A DNA stretch of 64,000 bases from Mycobacterium sp. 852002-40037_SCH5390672 (GCF_001665875.1 NZ_LZTA01000038.1:62001-126000), one strand, 5' to 3'; shown: positions 44,580 through 53,711, counted from the stretch's first letter. Translations and numbers: made by a program. Notes: generated by a model not told the origin, from the sequence alone.

Positions 44580-44597
44580 CGGGTGAAGGTGGGCGAC

Positions 44598-45743
44598 ATG
44601 GCGACGGCATTGAGTGGGCTCAGCCTGGCCAGGGACGTGGCCCGCGAATTGGGAATGCTGGTGCCGCGCACGGTGGCCGGGCTGCAGGAGTCGACCGGCT
44701 GGGCCCCGCTATCGCCACGCGGAGCGCGCCAGTTCGGCGAGGCGATGCTCGACGAGATTGTGCTGAGCGGCTTTTCGCTGCTGGGCAGAAGTCCCGCCGC
44801 GATGCGGCCACTGGACGCGTGCACCGCGGCGGCCGAGGAGCTCTCCTCGCTGGGTATCGACCGGGCGCACGCGGACCCGAAACCGTTGCGGGCAAATTCG
44901 ATACGCAAGCGCAGCTTCGCGGGTCTTGCCTATGAACGGATGGCGTTCGAACACGACCCGATGCTGCCGGCCACGCTGGAGGCCGACGGACTCGGCGGCC
45001 CGGCGCGGGCGGTGGTGCACCTGTGCCGGCACCACGATGGGCCCAGGCCGTGGCTGGTATGGGTGCACGGCGCCGGTCAGGGCGGCACCGAAGACCTGCT
45101 GTTGTCCCGGATCGGACGGATACATCACACGCTGGGGTTCAACGTCGCGATGCCGGTGCAGCCCGGTCACGGTTGTCGGCGGCGCCAGTGGCCGGTTTAT
45201 CCCGACATGGATCCGCTGGGCAATGTGGCCGGGATGATGCGCGTGGTCTCCGAGGTGCGCGCCGTCGTGCGTTGGGTGCAGCCGCAAGCCACCGCCGTTG
45301 TGGTGGCGGGGATTTCGATGGGGAGCCCGGTGGCCGCGCTGGTTTCACACCTGGAGAAGCAGATTGACGCCGTCGCCCTCTACACGCCGATTCTGGGGCT
45401 CAATGCGATGATCGCGCGGCACCTGCAGCGGTGGGGCTCATCTCGCGAGGGTTTCCGCGAGTTGCTGGAATCGCCTGTGGTCACCCAGCTGACCTCGGTG
45501 ATCGACCCCTTGGCGGTCATTCCGTCCCCGCCGCCGGATCGCCGGCTCATCGTCGGGGCGTGGCACGACCGGATGGCGATGCGCGAGCCCGCGAACGCCT
45601 TGCAAGACCGCTGGGGCGGCCAGCTGTACTGGTACGACGGCAGCCACGTCGGGCACATCTTCTCGCGGCGGGTGCAGCGCATCACCGACCGATTCCTGGG
45701 CGACGTGGCCGCGCGAAACGCAGACGACGCGGTGCCCGACTGA
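44598..45743 (+). CDS. Alpha/beta-hydrolase family protein
   Basis: A 381-residue protein whose last 250 residues form an alpha/beta-hydrolase: WLVWVHGAGQGG (oxyanion), nucleophile elbow GISMGS, Asp in GAWHDRM and His in YDGSHVGH, so the triad is complete. The N-terminal 120 residues are helical and resemble no domain I can name. ATG 44598 follows AAGGTGG; GTG 44583 is an alternative. It shares one base with the NTF2-like gene (TGATG). Possibly an ester or lactone hydrolase, which would suit a lost Baeyer-Villiger enzyme upstream (inference). Confidence 0.85.
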   Translation: MATALSGLSLARDVARELGMLVPRTVAGLQESTGWAPLSPRGARQFGEAMLDEIVLSGFSLLGRSPAAMRPLDACTAAAEELSSLGIDRAHADPKPLRANSIRKRSFAGLAYERMAFEHDPMLPATLEADGLGGPARAVVHLCRHHDGPRPWLVWVHGAGQGGTEDLLLSRIGRIHHTLGFNVAMPVQPGHGCRRRQWPVYPDMDPLGNVAGMMRVVSEVRAVVRWVQPQATAVVVAGISMGSPVAALVSHLEKQIDAVALYTPILGLNAMIARHLQRWGSSREGFRELLESPVVTQLTSVIDPLAVIPSPPPDRRLIVGAWHDRMAMREPANALQDRWGGQLYWYDGSHVGHIFSRRVQRITDRFLGDVAARNADDAVPD

Positions 45744-46123
45744 TGGCACCCACGTGGACCGCACGAACGGTGGTCGAGCTCTACAACCTCGTCGTGTGGA
45801 ACGAGCGCAATATCGAACTGGCCGAGGAATTGCTGGCCGACACCGTGATTCGGCACGAGGTCGGCGAGGCGCGCACGCTGACCCACGCTGAAGCGGTACA
45901 GCGGGTGGTGGACATGTGGCAGATGGTCGATTCGTTGCACTTCGACCTCAACGTGGTCATCGAGGGGGACGACGGCGAGCACGTGGCGATCGTCTACGAC
46001 TCGACGATAACCGCCAAGGACGGCACCGAGACCACCATCGCCAGCATCGAGGTGTTCCGCGTCGTCGATGGCAAGATTACCGAGGTTTGGAACTGCGGCT
46101 ACCAGCAAGGGGTTTGGAATTGA
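45743..46123 (+). CDS. SnoaL/NTF2-like protein
   Basis: A 126-residue cone-fold protein: VVELYNLVVWNERNIELAEELLADTVIRHEVG, MVDSLHFDLNVVIEGDD and VFRVVDGKITEVWNCGYQQ match the polyketide-cyclase/ketosteroid-isomerase-like superfamily. Catalytic residues cannot be assigned. It overlaps the hydrolase by one base and the LLM gene by four, so it is co-translated with both. Confidence 0.83.
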   Translation: MAPTWTARTVVELYNLVVWNERNIELAEELLADTVIRHEVGEARTLTHAEAVQRVVDMWQMVDSLHFDLNVVIEGDDGEHVAIVYDSTITAKDGTETTIASIEVFRVVDGKITEVWNCGYQQGVWN

Positions 46124-47163
46124 GTGACGGTGCGCTTGATGAATTGGGCTTCTATCTGCTGGCCGGGGCCGGCGGTGAAGGCCCGTCAACATTGATGGAC
46201 GAGGCTCGCCGTGGCGAGGAACTCGGCTTCGGCACCGCGTTCATCTCCGAGCGGTGGAACGTCAAAGAGGCGTCGTCTCTGGTCGGGGCGGCGTGCGCGG
46301 TGACCAGCCGGATGCAAATCGCTACCGCCGCAACCAATCACAACACCCGCCATCCCCTGATCACCGGGTCGTGGGCGACCACGATGCATCGCCTCTCCGG
46401 CGGCCGGTTCACCCTGGGTGTCGGGCGCGGCATCGCCGCGATCTACGGGGCCTTCGGCATCCCGGCGGTGACGACAGCGCAGATGGAGGACTGGGCCCAG
46501 GTCATGCGCCGACTGTGGCACGGCGAGCTGATCTTCAACCACGACGGCCCGATGGGTAAGTACCCCATCTTGTTCCTCGATCCCGACTTCAACGAGGACA
46601 TCCGGCTGGCGCTGGTGGCCTTCGGGCCCAACACGCTCGCGCTCGGGGGACGCGTGTTCGACGACGTCATACTGCACACCTACTTCACCCCAGAGACCTT
46701 GCAACGCAGCGTCAAAACGGTGAAGTCGGCCGCGGAGAAGGCCGGCCGCGACCCCGACAGCGTGCGGGTGTGGTCGTGCTTCGCCACCGTCGGTGACCAT
46801 CTGCCCGAAGCACTGCGGCTGAAGAAGACCGTGGCGCGTCTGGCCACCTACCTGCAGGGCTACGGTGATCTGCTGGTCGAAACCAATAACTGGGATCCCG
46901 CGGTGCTGCAACGATTCCGCGAAGACCCGGTGGTCACCTCGATCGCCGGCGGGATCGATCACAAGGGCACGGCCGAACAGATCGAGCACATCGCGACGCT
47001 GATTCCCGACGAATGGCTGGAACCCTCGGCCACCGGGTCGGCGAGTGAGTGTGCGAATCGTATCCGCAAGGAATTCGCCTACGGAGCCGACGCGGTCATC
47101 ATGCACGGTGCCACACCCGACGAGCTCGAGCCGGTCGTCGCGGCCTACCGCACGGGGGATTAG
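46120..47163 (+). CDS. LLM-class F420-dependent oxidoreductase
   Basis: A 347-residue luciferase-like TIM-barrel enzyme: GPSTLMDEARRGEELGFGTAF, ATNHNTRHPLITGSWATTMH, LGVGRGIAAIYGAFGIP. This subgroup (TIGR03857-like) is found in mycobacteria and typically uses F420. The only start in register is TTG 46120 in a TTGA overlap with the NTF2 stop. Convergent with the carboxyltransferase. Probably oxidises an alcohol or reduces an enone of the pathway. Confidence 0.88.
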   Translation: MSDGALDELGFYLLAGAGGEGPSTLMDEARRGEELGFGTAFISERWNVKEASSLVGAACAVTSRMQIATAATNHNTRHPLITGSWATTMHRLSGGRFTLGVGRGIAAIYGAFGIPAVTTAQMEDWAQVMRRLWHGELIFNHDGPMGKYPILFLDPDFNEDIRLALVAFGPNTLALGGRVFDDVILHTYFTPETLQRSVKTVKSAAEKAGRDPDSVRVWSCFATVGDHLPEALRLKKTVARLATYLQGYGDLLVETNNWDPAVLQRFREDPVVTSIAGGIDHKGTAEQIEHIATLIPDEWLEPSATGSASECANRIRKEFAYGADAVIMHGATPDELEPVVAAYRTGD

Positions 47164-47195
47164 CTTCAATTGTGGCGTGCCGGTGGGCGCGTCAC

Positions 47196-48692
47196 TCACG
47201 GCATGATGACGGTCCGGGTCACGGGTTCGGCGGCGGCTTGCCTGCTGGACAGGCCGCGCTTCAGGGAAGCGAGCAGGGCGTCACGTGTCTCACGGGGATC
47301 GATGAGTTCGTCGAATCCCATGTGCTCGGCCGACCGGAAGGACGCCTGCAGCTCGGCGTCGCGCAGCTTGACCGAGAGATCCTCGCCGGCGTGCGATGCG
47401 CGGCTGAGCGCCGCGGCGCTCATGGCGCCCATGGTCGCCCCGGGATAGGCGAAGGTCGCGACCTGATGGTCGAAGCCCAACAGCGACATCACCATCGATC
47501 CGAACCCATAGGCCTTGCGGAGCGTGAGATGCAGCTTCAACGTGGTGGCGGCGGTCTGCGCGGCGAACATCCGCGCGCCGGCCCGCAAGACGCCGCTGCG
47601 CTCGGAGCGGCTGCCGGGCAGCATGCCCGGATTGTCGGCCAAAAAGACGATGGGCAGGTGGAACGAGTCGGCCACCATGATGAAGTGCGCGGCCTTGTCG
47701 GCGGCGTCGGCGTCGATGGAACCGGCCAGCACCTGGGGCTGGTTGGCCACCACCGCGACGGGGTGGCCGCCGAGGCGGGCCAGCCCGCAGATGATCGCCT
47801 TGCCGAACTGCGGTTGTACCTCGAACCAGTCGGGGTCGTCGAAGACGACGTCGAGCACGGCACGCATGTCGTAGACGCGGCGATTGTCCCGGGACACGAT
47901 GTCGAGCAGCTCCGGCGTCTGCCGCGGCCGGCCGGCCTCGTCCGCGGGCAGTGACGGCGGGTAGGACCATGCGCTCGGCGGGAAGTACGACAGATAGCGC
48001 CGGACATGGTCGAGGACGGCCTCGTCGTCCTCGGCGACGTTGTGGATCACTCCGCTGGGCAGAGCGACGGTCGGTCCGCCGAGGTCTTCCTTCGAAATCT
48101 CTTCGCCGGTGGACTCTTTGACGACGGGCGGTCCGGCGGTGAAGATGGCACCCTGTCTGCTCATGATGCGGAAGTCGCAGACCGGGGCCACCAGCGCGCC
48201 GTGTCCGGCCGACGGGCCGAGCACGGCCGCGACGGTCGGGACGCGGCCCGAGCACTGCGCCTGGGCGAGCAGGTCGGTAGGGGTCCGGCCGTAATGGCCA
48301 CCGGTGGGGCGGAAGCCGGCACCTTCGAGCAGCATCACCAGTGGAATCTTGTCCCGCAGCGCCAGTTCGGCGATGCGGTACCGCTTCGAGTTGCCGCCGG
48401 GCCCGATGCTGCCCGCCATGGTGGTGAAGTCCTCGGCGCCCAACATCACCGGTGAGCCGTTGATCTCGCCGGAGCCGACAACCAGGCCGTCGGCCGCGAT
48501 CTCACCACCCACCAGGGTGCCGAGCTCACGGAATGTGCCCGGATCGAGGAGGTACTCGATTCGCGCCCGGGCGTCGAGCTTGCCTTTACTGCGATGCTTG
48601 TCGAGCCGCTCCGGCCCGCCCATGTCCCACGCCTGCTGACGGCGCCGCTCGAGATCCTCGAGCGTTTCTCCCCAATCCTGGGCTTTCGGCAT
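47196..48692 (-). CDS. Acyl-CoA carboxylase carboxyltransferase (beta) subunit
   Basis: A 498-residue carboxyltransferase of the AccD/PccB family: DKHRSKGKLDARARIEYLLD, GGHYGRTP in the first crotonase domain, and SIDADAADKAAHFIMVAD plus LADNPGMLPGSRSE and GFGSMVMSLLGFDHQ in the second. It needs a biotin carboxylase/BCCP alpha subunit, none of which is in the window. ATG 48692 shares a promoter region with the divergent P450 and operator site 7. Could be a geranyl-, acyl- or methylcrotonyl-CoA carboxylase-like enzyme. Confidence 0.9.
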   Translation of the reverse strand: MPKAQDWGETLEDLERRRQQAWDMGGPERLDKHRSKGKLDARARIEYLLDPGTFRELGTLVGGEIAADGLVVGSGEINGSPVMLGAEDFTTMAGSIGPGGNSKRYRIAELALRDKIPLVMLLEGAGFRPTGGHYGRTPTDLLAQAQCSGRVPTVAAVLGPSAGHGALVAPVCDFRIMSRQGAIFTAGPPVVKESTGEEISKEDLGGPTVALPSGVIHNVAEDDEAVLDHVRRYLSYFPPSAWSYPPSLPADEAGRPRQTPELLDIVSRDNRRVYDMRAVLDVVFDDPDWFEVQPQFGKAIICGLARLGGHPVAVVANQPQVLAGSIDADAADKAAHFIMVADSFHLPIVFLADNPGMLPGSRSERSGVLRAGARMFAAQTAATTLKLHLTLRKAYGFGSMVMSLLGFDHQVATFAYPGATMGAMSAAALSRASHAGEDLSVKLRDAELQASFRSAEHMGFDELIDPRETRDALLASLKRGLSSRQAAAEPVTRTVIMP

Positions 48693-48746
48693 GCCTATGT
48701 CCTACCTCATGGAGATTCGTCGCGCGACCAGATTTGCAGGGTCACA

Positions 48747-48765
48747 TACTGGATCGCTTACTGTA
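48747..48765 (+). promoter_or_regulatory. Candidate TACnGTA-type operator, site 7
   Basis: TACTGGATCGCTTACTGTA between the divergent carboxyltransferase (54 nt) and P450 (70 nt) genes. Outer TAC...GTA spacing is 19 bp. Confidence 0.55.
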
Positions 48766-48835
48766 AAGTTACCCGCATGTCTGACGCCGCCTGCCTGGAG
48801 GCCGGCGGGGCGTCCCGAATCGAGGAGTCTCACCA

Positions 48836-50071
48836 GTGAGCGCAACGACGATGGACGAGGCCGCGAAGCTGTTGGCGGACCCGTTGGCGTACACCGACGA
48901 GCGGCGGCTGCATGCGGCACTGACACACCTGCGTGCCAACGCTCCGGTGTCCTGGGTGGACGTTGCGAACTACCGGCCGTTCTGGGCGATCACAAAACAC
49001 GCCGACATCATGGACATCGAACGCGAGAACATGCTCTTCACCAACTGGCCGCGGCCGGTGCTGACGACCGCCGAGGGCGACGAGATGCAGGCCGCCGCCG
49101 GCGTGCGCACGCTGATCCATCTGGACGATCCTGCGCATCGGGTGGTGCGCGCGATCGGCTCAGACTGGTTTCGGCCAAAGGCGATGCGGGCGTTGAAGGT
49201 CCGTGTTGACGAATTGGCCAAGATCTATGTCGACAAGATGATGGCGGCCGGCCCCGAATGTGACTTCGTTCAGGAAGTCGCCGTCAATTACCCGCTCTAC
49301 GTGATCATGTCGCTGCTTGGGCTGCCCGAGGCCGATTTTCCGCGGATGCTCAAGCTGACCCAGGAGTTGTTCGGTAGCGACGACTCCGAATTCAAACGTG
49401 GCAGCACGAACGAGGACCAGCTGCCGGCTTTGTTCGACATGTTCGGTTACTTCAACGGTGTGACGGCGTCTCGTCGCGAGCATCCCACCGAGGACCTCGC
49501 ATCGGCGATCGCGAACGCCCGCGTCGACGGCGAACCCTTGTCGGACATCGATACCGTGTCCTACTACCTGATCGTGGCCACCGCCGGTCACGACACCACC
49601 AGCGCGACCATCTCCGGCGGCCTGCACGCGCTCATCGAGAATCCCGACCAACTGCAGCGCCTGCGCGACAACCTCGACTTGATGCCGCTGGCCACCGAGG
49701 AGATGATCCGCTGGGTAACTCCGGTCAAGGAATTCATGCGGACCGCCGCGAAGGACACCACCGTGCGTGGAGTGCCCATCGCCGCCGGGGACTCGGTGCT
49801 GCTGTCCTATGTTTCGGCCAACCGCGACGAGGATGTCTTCAGCGATCCGTTCCGCTTCGACGTCGGTCGCGACCCCAACAAGCACGTGGCCTTCGGTTAC
49901 GGTGTGCACTTCTGTATGGGTGCGGCGCTGGCCCGCATGGAGGTCAACAGCTTCTTCTCGGAGCTGTTGCCCCGGCTCAAATCCGTTGAACTGACCGGTG
50001 ACCCGGAATTGGTCGCCACCACGTTCGTCGGCGGACTCAAACACCTGCCGGTTCGGTACTCGCTGGCCTGA
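48836..50071 (+). CDS. Cytochrome P450
   Basis: A 411-residue P450 with I-helix ATAGHDTTSATIS (classical AGxDT), K-helix EEMIRWVTP and heme loop FGYGVHFCMGAALAR with Cys360. It differs from the other two P450s here, which carry AGLET. GTG 48836 follows GAGGAG. It is followed after 52 bases by an SDR, a common hydroxylation-then-oxidation pair. Substrate unknown; resembles bacterial terpenoid/fatty-acid P450s in general layout only. Confidence 0.95.
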   Translation: MSATTMDEAAKLLADPLAYTDERRLHAALTHLRANAPVSWVDVANYRPFWAITKHADIMDIERENMLFTNWPRPVLTTAEGDEMQAAAGVRTLIHLDDPAHRVVRAIGSDWFRPKAMRALKVRVDELAKIYVDKMMAAGPECDFVQEVAVNYPLYVIMSLLGLPEADFPRMLKLTQELFGSDDSEFKRGSTNEDQLPALFDMFGYFNGVTASRREHPTEDLASAIANARVDGEPLSDIDTVSYYLIVATAGHDTTSATISGGLHALIENPDQLQRLRDNLDLMPLATEEMIRWVTPVKEFMRTAAKDTTVRGVPIAAGDSVLLSYVSANRDEDVFSDPFRFDVGRDPNKHVAFGYGVHFCMGAALARMEVNSFFSELLPRLKSVELTGDPELVATTFVGGLKHLPVRYSLA

Positions 50072-50123
50072 CCGCACCCGCCCCCCGCGCGCTATCGCTA
50101 CACTCGCCGTGGAGGTCGAGGCA

Positions 50124-50945
50124 ATGGCGCGCAGGACGATCGTCATCACCGGTGCCAGCGACGGCATCGGCGCGGCGGCGGCCCGCCGGATCAGCCGCGG
50201 CGGTGACAACGTGGTGCTGGTGGGACGGTCGGAGAGCAAGACCGCGGCCGTGGCCGCGGAGCTCGATGCCGACTACTTCGTCGCCGACTTCGCCGACCTG
50301 TCCCAGGTGCGGGCGCTGGCGGACAAAATCCGGTCCGGGTATCCGCGCATCGACGTGCTGGGCAACAACGCCGGGGGAGTGTTCTCGAAGCTGCAGCGGA
50401 CGCCCGACGGCCACGAGATCACCCTTCAGGTCAACTACCTGGCGCCGTTCTTGCTCACCACGCAGCTGCTGGACGTGCTCGTCGGTTCGCGAGCCACGAT
50501 CGTCAACACATCCAGTTCGTCTCAACGATTGCTGCGAAAGGTCAAGCTCGCCGATTTCGATACGACGGACCGACGCCGGCCCAGCACCGCCTACGCACTT
50601 GCGAAGCTGGCAAACATCTTGTTCACCAAGGAATTACATCGTCGCTTTTCCGCCGAAGGTCTTTCGGTGGCGGTGGTGCACCCCGGGTTCGTCAATACCA
50701 ACATCGGTCACTCGTCTGGCTCTCGGTTTCTGACCACCATGCAACGCACGCCGGTCAGCCGGATGATCAAGTCCGCAGATCATGGCGCCGATTCGCTGGT
50801 CTGGCTGGCGACCAGCGTGCCGGGCGTCGACTGGGCGGTCGGTGAATACTACGTGAAAGGCAAAGTCGCCAAAGCTAATCGGGCGGCAGAAGATCCCGAC
50901 CTCGCACGTGAATTGTGGGATCACACCCTGGCCAAGCTCGGCTAG
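50124..50945 (+). CDS. Short-chain dehydrogenase (retinol dehydrogenase-like)
   Basis: A 273-residue SDR: TGASDGIGAAAARRI, VLVGRSESK, NNAGGVFSKLQRTPDG, catalytic Ser in TSSSSQRL and YALAK. The arrangement with GFVNTNIG is typical for RDH/WWOX-like SDRs that accept hydrophobic alcohols. ATG 50124 is placed eight bases after GGAGG. It follows the P450 and may oxidise its product. Convergent with the ADH. Confidence 0.9.
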   Translation: MARRTIVITGASDGIGAAAARRISRGGDNVVLVGRSESKTAAVAAELDADYFVADFADLSQVRALADKIRSGYPRIDVLGNNAGGVFSKLQRTPDGHEITLQVNYLAPFLLTTQLLDVLVGSRATIVNTSSSSQRLLRKVKLADFDTTDRRRPSTAYALAKLANILFTKELHRRFSAEGLSVAVVHPGFVNTNIGHSSGSRFLTTMQRTPVSRMIKSADHGADSLVWLATSVPGVDWAVGEYYVKGKVAKANRAAEDPDLARELWDHTLAKLG

Positions 50946-50966
50946 GGCGCTACCCCGGACGCCAGG

Positions 50967-52124
50967 TCAGCTGACCCCGAAATCGATGACGCCCCGGACG
51001 ATCTTGCCGTTGAGTAGGTCGTCGTAGGCGTCGTTGACCTCGTCGAGGCGATAACGCTTCGTGATCATCTCGTCGAGCTGAAGCTGGCCGGTCTGGTAGA
51101 GCAGCGCCAGCCGGGAGATGTCCGCCTTCGGGTTACACGAGCCGAATATGGTGCCCGCCAACGTCTTGTTCATCAAGATGAAGTCCTGCAGGTCGATCTT
51201 GACCGACCGGGTCAGCTGCGAGGTCATGCCGGTCAGCACGCAGGTGCCGCCCTTGCGGGTGAGCTTCACCGCGTCACGGACATCCTCGGCGGTGATCAAC
51301 GACGGCGAGACCACCACCGCGTCGGCCATCACCCCGTACGTCAAATCCCGCACCAGGTCCATCGCCTCGACGGTCGTTGCCGCGCTGTGGGTCGCGCCGA
51401 ATTGCAGCGCCGATTTCTGTTTGAACTCCACCGGGTCCACCGCCACGATCTGGGCAGCGCCGTTGATCCGGGCACCTTGGATCGCGCCCGTGCCGATCCC
51501 ACCGACGCCGATCACCACGACGGTATCGCCGGCGCGCATGTTGGACCGGTTGGCGACCGAACCGTAACCGGTTGGGATGGCACAGGACAACAGTGCGCTT
51601 GACGTCAGTGGCAGGTGTTCCTGGATCTTCACCAGTGAATTCGTCGATACCACAGTGTGTTCGGCAAATGCGCCGATCTTGGCGATATGACCCAGGTTTC
51701 GGCCGTCGGCGGTGTGGTGGCGGAACGTGCCGTCCGTCGGCATTCCCGGGATCATGGTGCCGATGCCGACGTCGCAAAGGTACTCGATTCCGCTGGCGCA
51801 CCAACGACATTGGCCGCAAACGGCGACGAAGGACATCACTACGTGGTCACCCGTTGCGAAGTCGGTGACACCGGGACCGACCTCACGCACGATGCCAGAA
51901 CCTTCGTGACCACCGATCGTCGGGAACATGGTCGGCAGCCCCATGGATCGCATCACCTCATTGGGCGCCGACATGTCGCCTTTGAGGATGTGGTCGTCGG
52001 AATGGCACAAGCCGGCGGCCGCCATCTGCACCAGGACCTCGCCGGCCTTGGGCGGATCGAGCTCGAATTCCTCGACAGACCACGGCCCGCCGACGTCGTG
52101 CAGGATCGCTGCGCGGCTTCTCAT
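50967..52124 (-). CDS. NDMA/mycofactocin-dependent zinc alcohol dehydrogenase
   Basis: A 385-residue MDR-family ADH. Catalytic-zinc ligands C40 and H73 (GLCHSDDH, GGHEGSG), structural-zinc Cys 103, 106, 109 and 117 (CGQCRWCASGIEYLC), and nucleotide motif GVGGIGTGAIQGA. The opening MRSRAAILHDVGGPWSVEE and overall length fit the Rxyl_3153-type NDMA-dependent ADHs, whose tightly bound NAD is re-oxidised through mycofactocin. ATG overlaps the upstream P450 stop (ATGA); the pair likely hydroxylates and oxidises the same carbon. Confidence 0.92.
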   Translation of the reverse strand: MRSRAAILHDVGGPWSVEEFELDPPKAGEVLVQMAAAGLCHSDDHILKGDMSAPNEVMRSMGLPTMFPTIGGHEGSGIVREVGPGVTDFATGDHVVMSFVAVCGQCRWCASGIEYLCDVGIGTMIPGMPTDGTFRHHTADGRNLGHIAKIGAFAEHTVVSTNSLVKIQEHLPLTSSALLSCAIPTGYGSVANRSNMRAGDTVVVIGVGGIGTGAIQGARINGAAQIVAVDPVEFKQKSALQFGATHSAATTVEAMDLVRDLTYGVMADAVVVSPSLITAEDVRDAVKLTRKGGTCVLTGMTSQLTRSVKIDLQDFILMNKTLAGTIFGSCNPKADISRLALLYQTGQLQLDEMITKRYRLDEVNDAYDDLLNGKIVRGVIDFGVS

Positions 52125-53353
52125 GCGGCGGGGGCGAACGTGACCGGAATCTTGTTCGGCGATCGGAAGGTGACCCCGATGATCTTGGATTCCTCACCGG
52201 TTCCGTCGTCGGGCACGAACTCCAGATGTTCGACGCGGTCGAACAGGCTGTTCAACATGACCCGTGTCTCCATCCGGGCCAGGTGCATGCCGAGGCACAT
52301 GTGGATACCACCGGCGAAGGCGATGTGAGATTGGCGAGGCCGGCGAATGTCGAACGTGTTGGGATCGGTCCAGCGACTCTCGTCGCGATTGGCCGAGCCC
52401 ATACACATGTCGATCTGGGCCTCGGCAGGGATTGTCTTACCGCCGATTTCGACCTCCTCGGTCGTGGTGCGCATGACCATGGTCAGTGGAGTTTCGAATC
52501 GTAGACCCTCCTCGATCGCCATCGGTATCAATGACCGATCCTGGTACACCATCGCCAGCTGTTCGGGGTGGGTCAGCAGCAGGTACAGCAGATTGCCCGA
52601 TGAGCGATAGGTGGTCTCCAGGCCGGCAGGCAACAACAACCGCAAGAAGGCGATGATGGCCTCGTCGGTGAGTTTTTCACCATCGATTTCGGCGGCGACC
52701 AGGTCGCCGATGATGTCATCGGTCCGCTTGCGCCGGCGCTGCTCGACCTGTTTGAGGAAGTAGTCGTAGAGCTCGGTGGCGGCGTTCAATCCCGCCACGA
52801 TGTCGGTCGGGATCGAGATCAGGTCGAGGGACAGACGCCGGAACAGGTCGAGATCCTCAGCGGGCAGACCCAACAGCGTCGAGATGATCCGCGTGGGAAA
52901 TTCGAAGGTCACCGCTTTCACCAGATCGGCATGACCGTCATTCTTGATCTCGTCGACCAGTTGATCACAGACCGGCCCGATGACCGACGGTTCCCAGCGT
53001 TGCAGCGCGGTCGCGCGGAACGCTTTGGCCACCAGGTTGCGGTGGTCGTGGTGTTCGCGCCCGCCCATCGCCAGGATGGTATGTCCCATCACCAGCCCGA
53101 TCGTCTTGTCGTAGGCGGCCGACGTGAAGATCCGATCGTCGCGAAAAGCTTGGGAGACACCGTCGTAACCGAAAAGGACCCACTCGTCACTGGGCCGCAG
53201 CTCCTCCGGCAACTGGCTGGCATCGGAAAGGGAACCGTGCCACACCGGGTCGGTGTGCCGCATGTGTTGAAAGAACGGGTAGGGGCTGGTTTCGCCGGTG
53301 AAATCGAGCGGGGGCACGACGGGCTGACCGTTCGGGCCAGTGCTGAGCGTCAT
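52121..53353 (-). CDS. Cytochrome P450
   Basis: A 410-residue P450 with I-helix PAGLETTYRSS, K-helix EEGLRFETP and heme loop FAGGIHMCLGMHLAR. It is a clear paralogue of the P450 at 38583 (RNLVAKAF, FEFPTRIISTLLGLP, DGEKLTDEAI). ATG 53353 follows AGGAGG. Coupled to the ADH by ATGA. The promoter region has a different palindrome (53448-53467) and no good TACnGTA site, so its control may differ from its paralogue. Confidence 0.95.
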   Translation of the reverse strand: MTLSTGPNGQPVVPPLDFTGETSPYPFFQHMRHTDPVWHGSLSDASQLPEELRPSDEWVLFGYDGVSQAFRDDRIFTSAAYDKTIGLVMGHTILAMGGREHHDHRNLVAKAFRATALQRWEPSVIGPVCDQLVDEIKNDGHADLVKAVTFEFPTRIISTLLGLPAEDLDLFRRLSLDLISIPTDIVAGLNAATELYDYFLKQVEQRRRKRTDDIIGDLVAAEIDGEKLTDEAIIAFLRLLLPAGLETTYRSSGNLLYLLLTHPEQLAMVYQDRSLIPMAIEEGLRFETPLTMVMRTTTEEVEIGGKTIPAEAQIDMCMGSANRDESRWTDPNTFDIRRPRQSHIAFAGGIHMCLGMHLARMETRVMLNSLFDRVEHLEFVPDDGTGEESKIIGVTFRSPNKIPVTFAPAA

Positions 53354-53447
53354 CAGCGCTCCTCCTGAAACAACCGATAAGGCCGTTCACGCGGACCGAA
53401 TTACGAGTGCCCGCGAATCCACGGCGGTGGGTACCCAGCCGAAAATA

Positions 53448-53467
53448 GCTATCATAGTATAGATAGC
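53448..53467. promoter_or_regulatory. 20-bp imperfect palindrome upstream of P450
   Basis: GCTATCATAGTATAGATAGC: 6-bp perfect arms around AT-rich ATAGTATA, 94 nt from the P450 start at 53353. It may be an operator or may include promoter elements. Confidence 0.4.
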
Positions 53468-53644
53468 AACGAAGCCCAATGGCTGGGGCGCCATCGCGAG
53501 TCGGACAGCGACCAATTCGCCTTGTGCTGCGGCCGACTCGATATGGCCCGTATTTACGACACCGCCGGCCCGCAGGGCTCGGTTCGCGGCGCCGAGTACC
53601 TCGGTGTCAAACCCTAAAAGCGCAGGTCTACCTTGAAGGTGGTC

Positions 53645-53663
53645 TACGGTAAGGCTTACCTTC
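53645..53663 (+). promoter_or_regulatory. IdeR-like box upstream of the HSL-like pseudo-hydrolase
   Basis: TACGGTAAGGCTTACCTTC matches 13 of 19 positions of the IdeR consensus, with a GGTAAG-G-CTTACC core of 6-bp arms. It lies 48 nt upstream of the ATG at 53712 and is as good a match as the irtA box. Confidence 0.55.
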
Positions 53664-53711
53664 CCGGCACCGCCGATGAGCCCGCACGACGAGCCCGAAA
53701 AATGAGTTGAT

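Larger units (their letters stand above)
53354..53711. other. 358-base intergenic region between divergent P450 and HSL-like genes
   Basis: It contains the inverted repeat GCTATC-N8-GATAGC (53448-53467) on the P450 side and an IdeR-like box (53645-53663) on the hydrolase side. A short open frame ending GAEYLGVKP before a TAA near 53617 may be a gene remnant, but I cannot assign it. Confidence 0.6.

Noticed and set aside
48759..48777. Alternative TACTGTA-anchored 19-mer overlapping operator site 7
   Set aside because: Its right half (TTACCCGCA) fits the consensus less well than the 48747-48765 alignment with both outer triplets intact.
53543..53617. 24-codon open frame ending GAEYLGVKP
   Set aside because: Too short, no ribosome-binding site and no recognised family; possibly a gene remnant, but not supportable as a feature.
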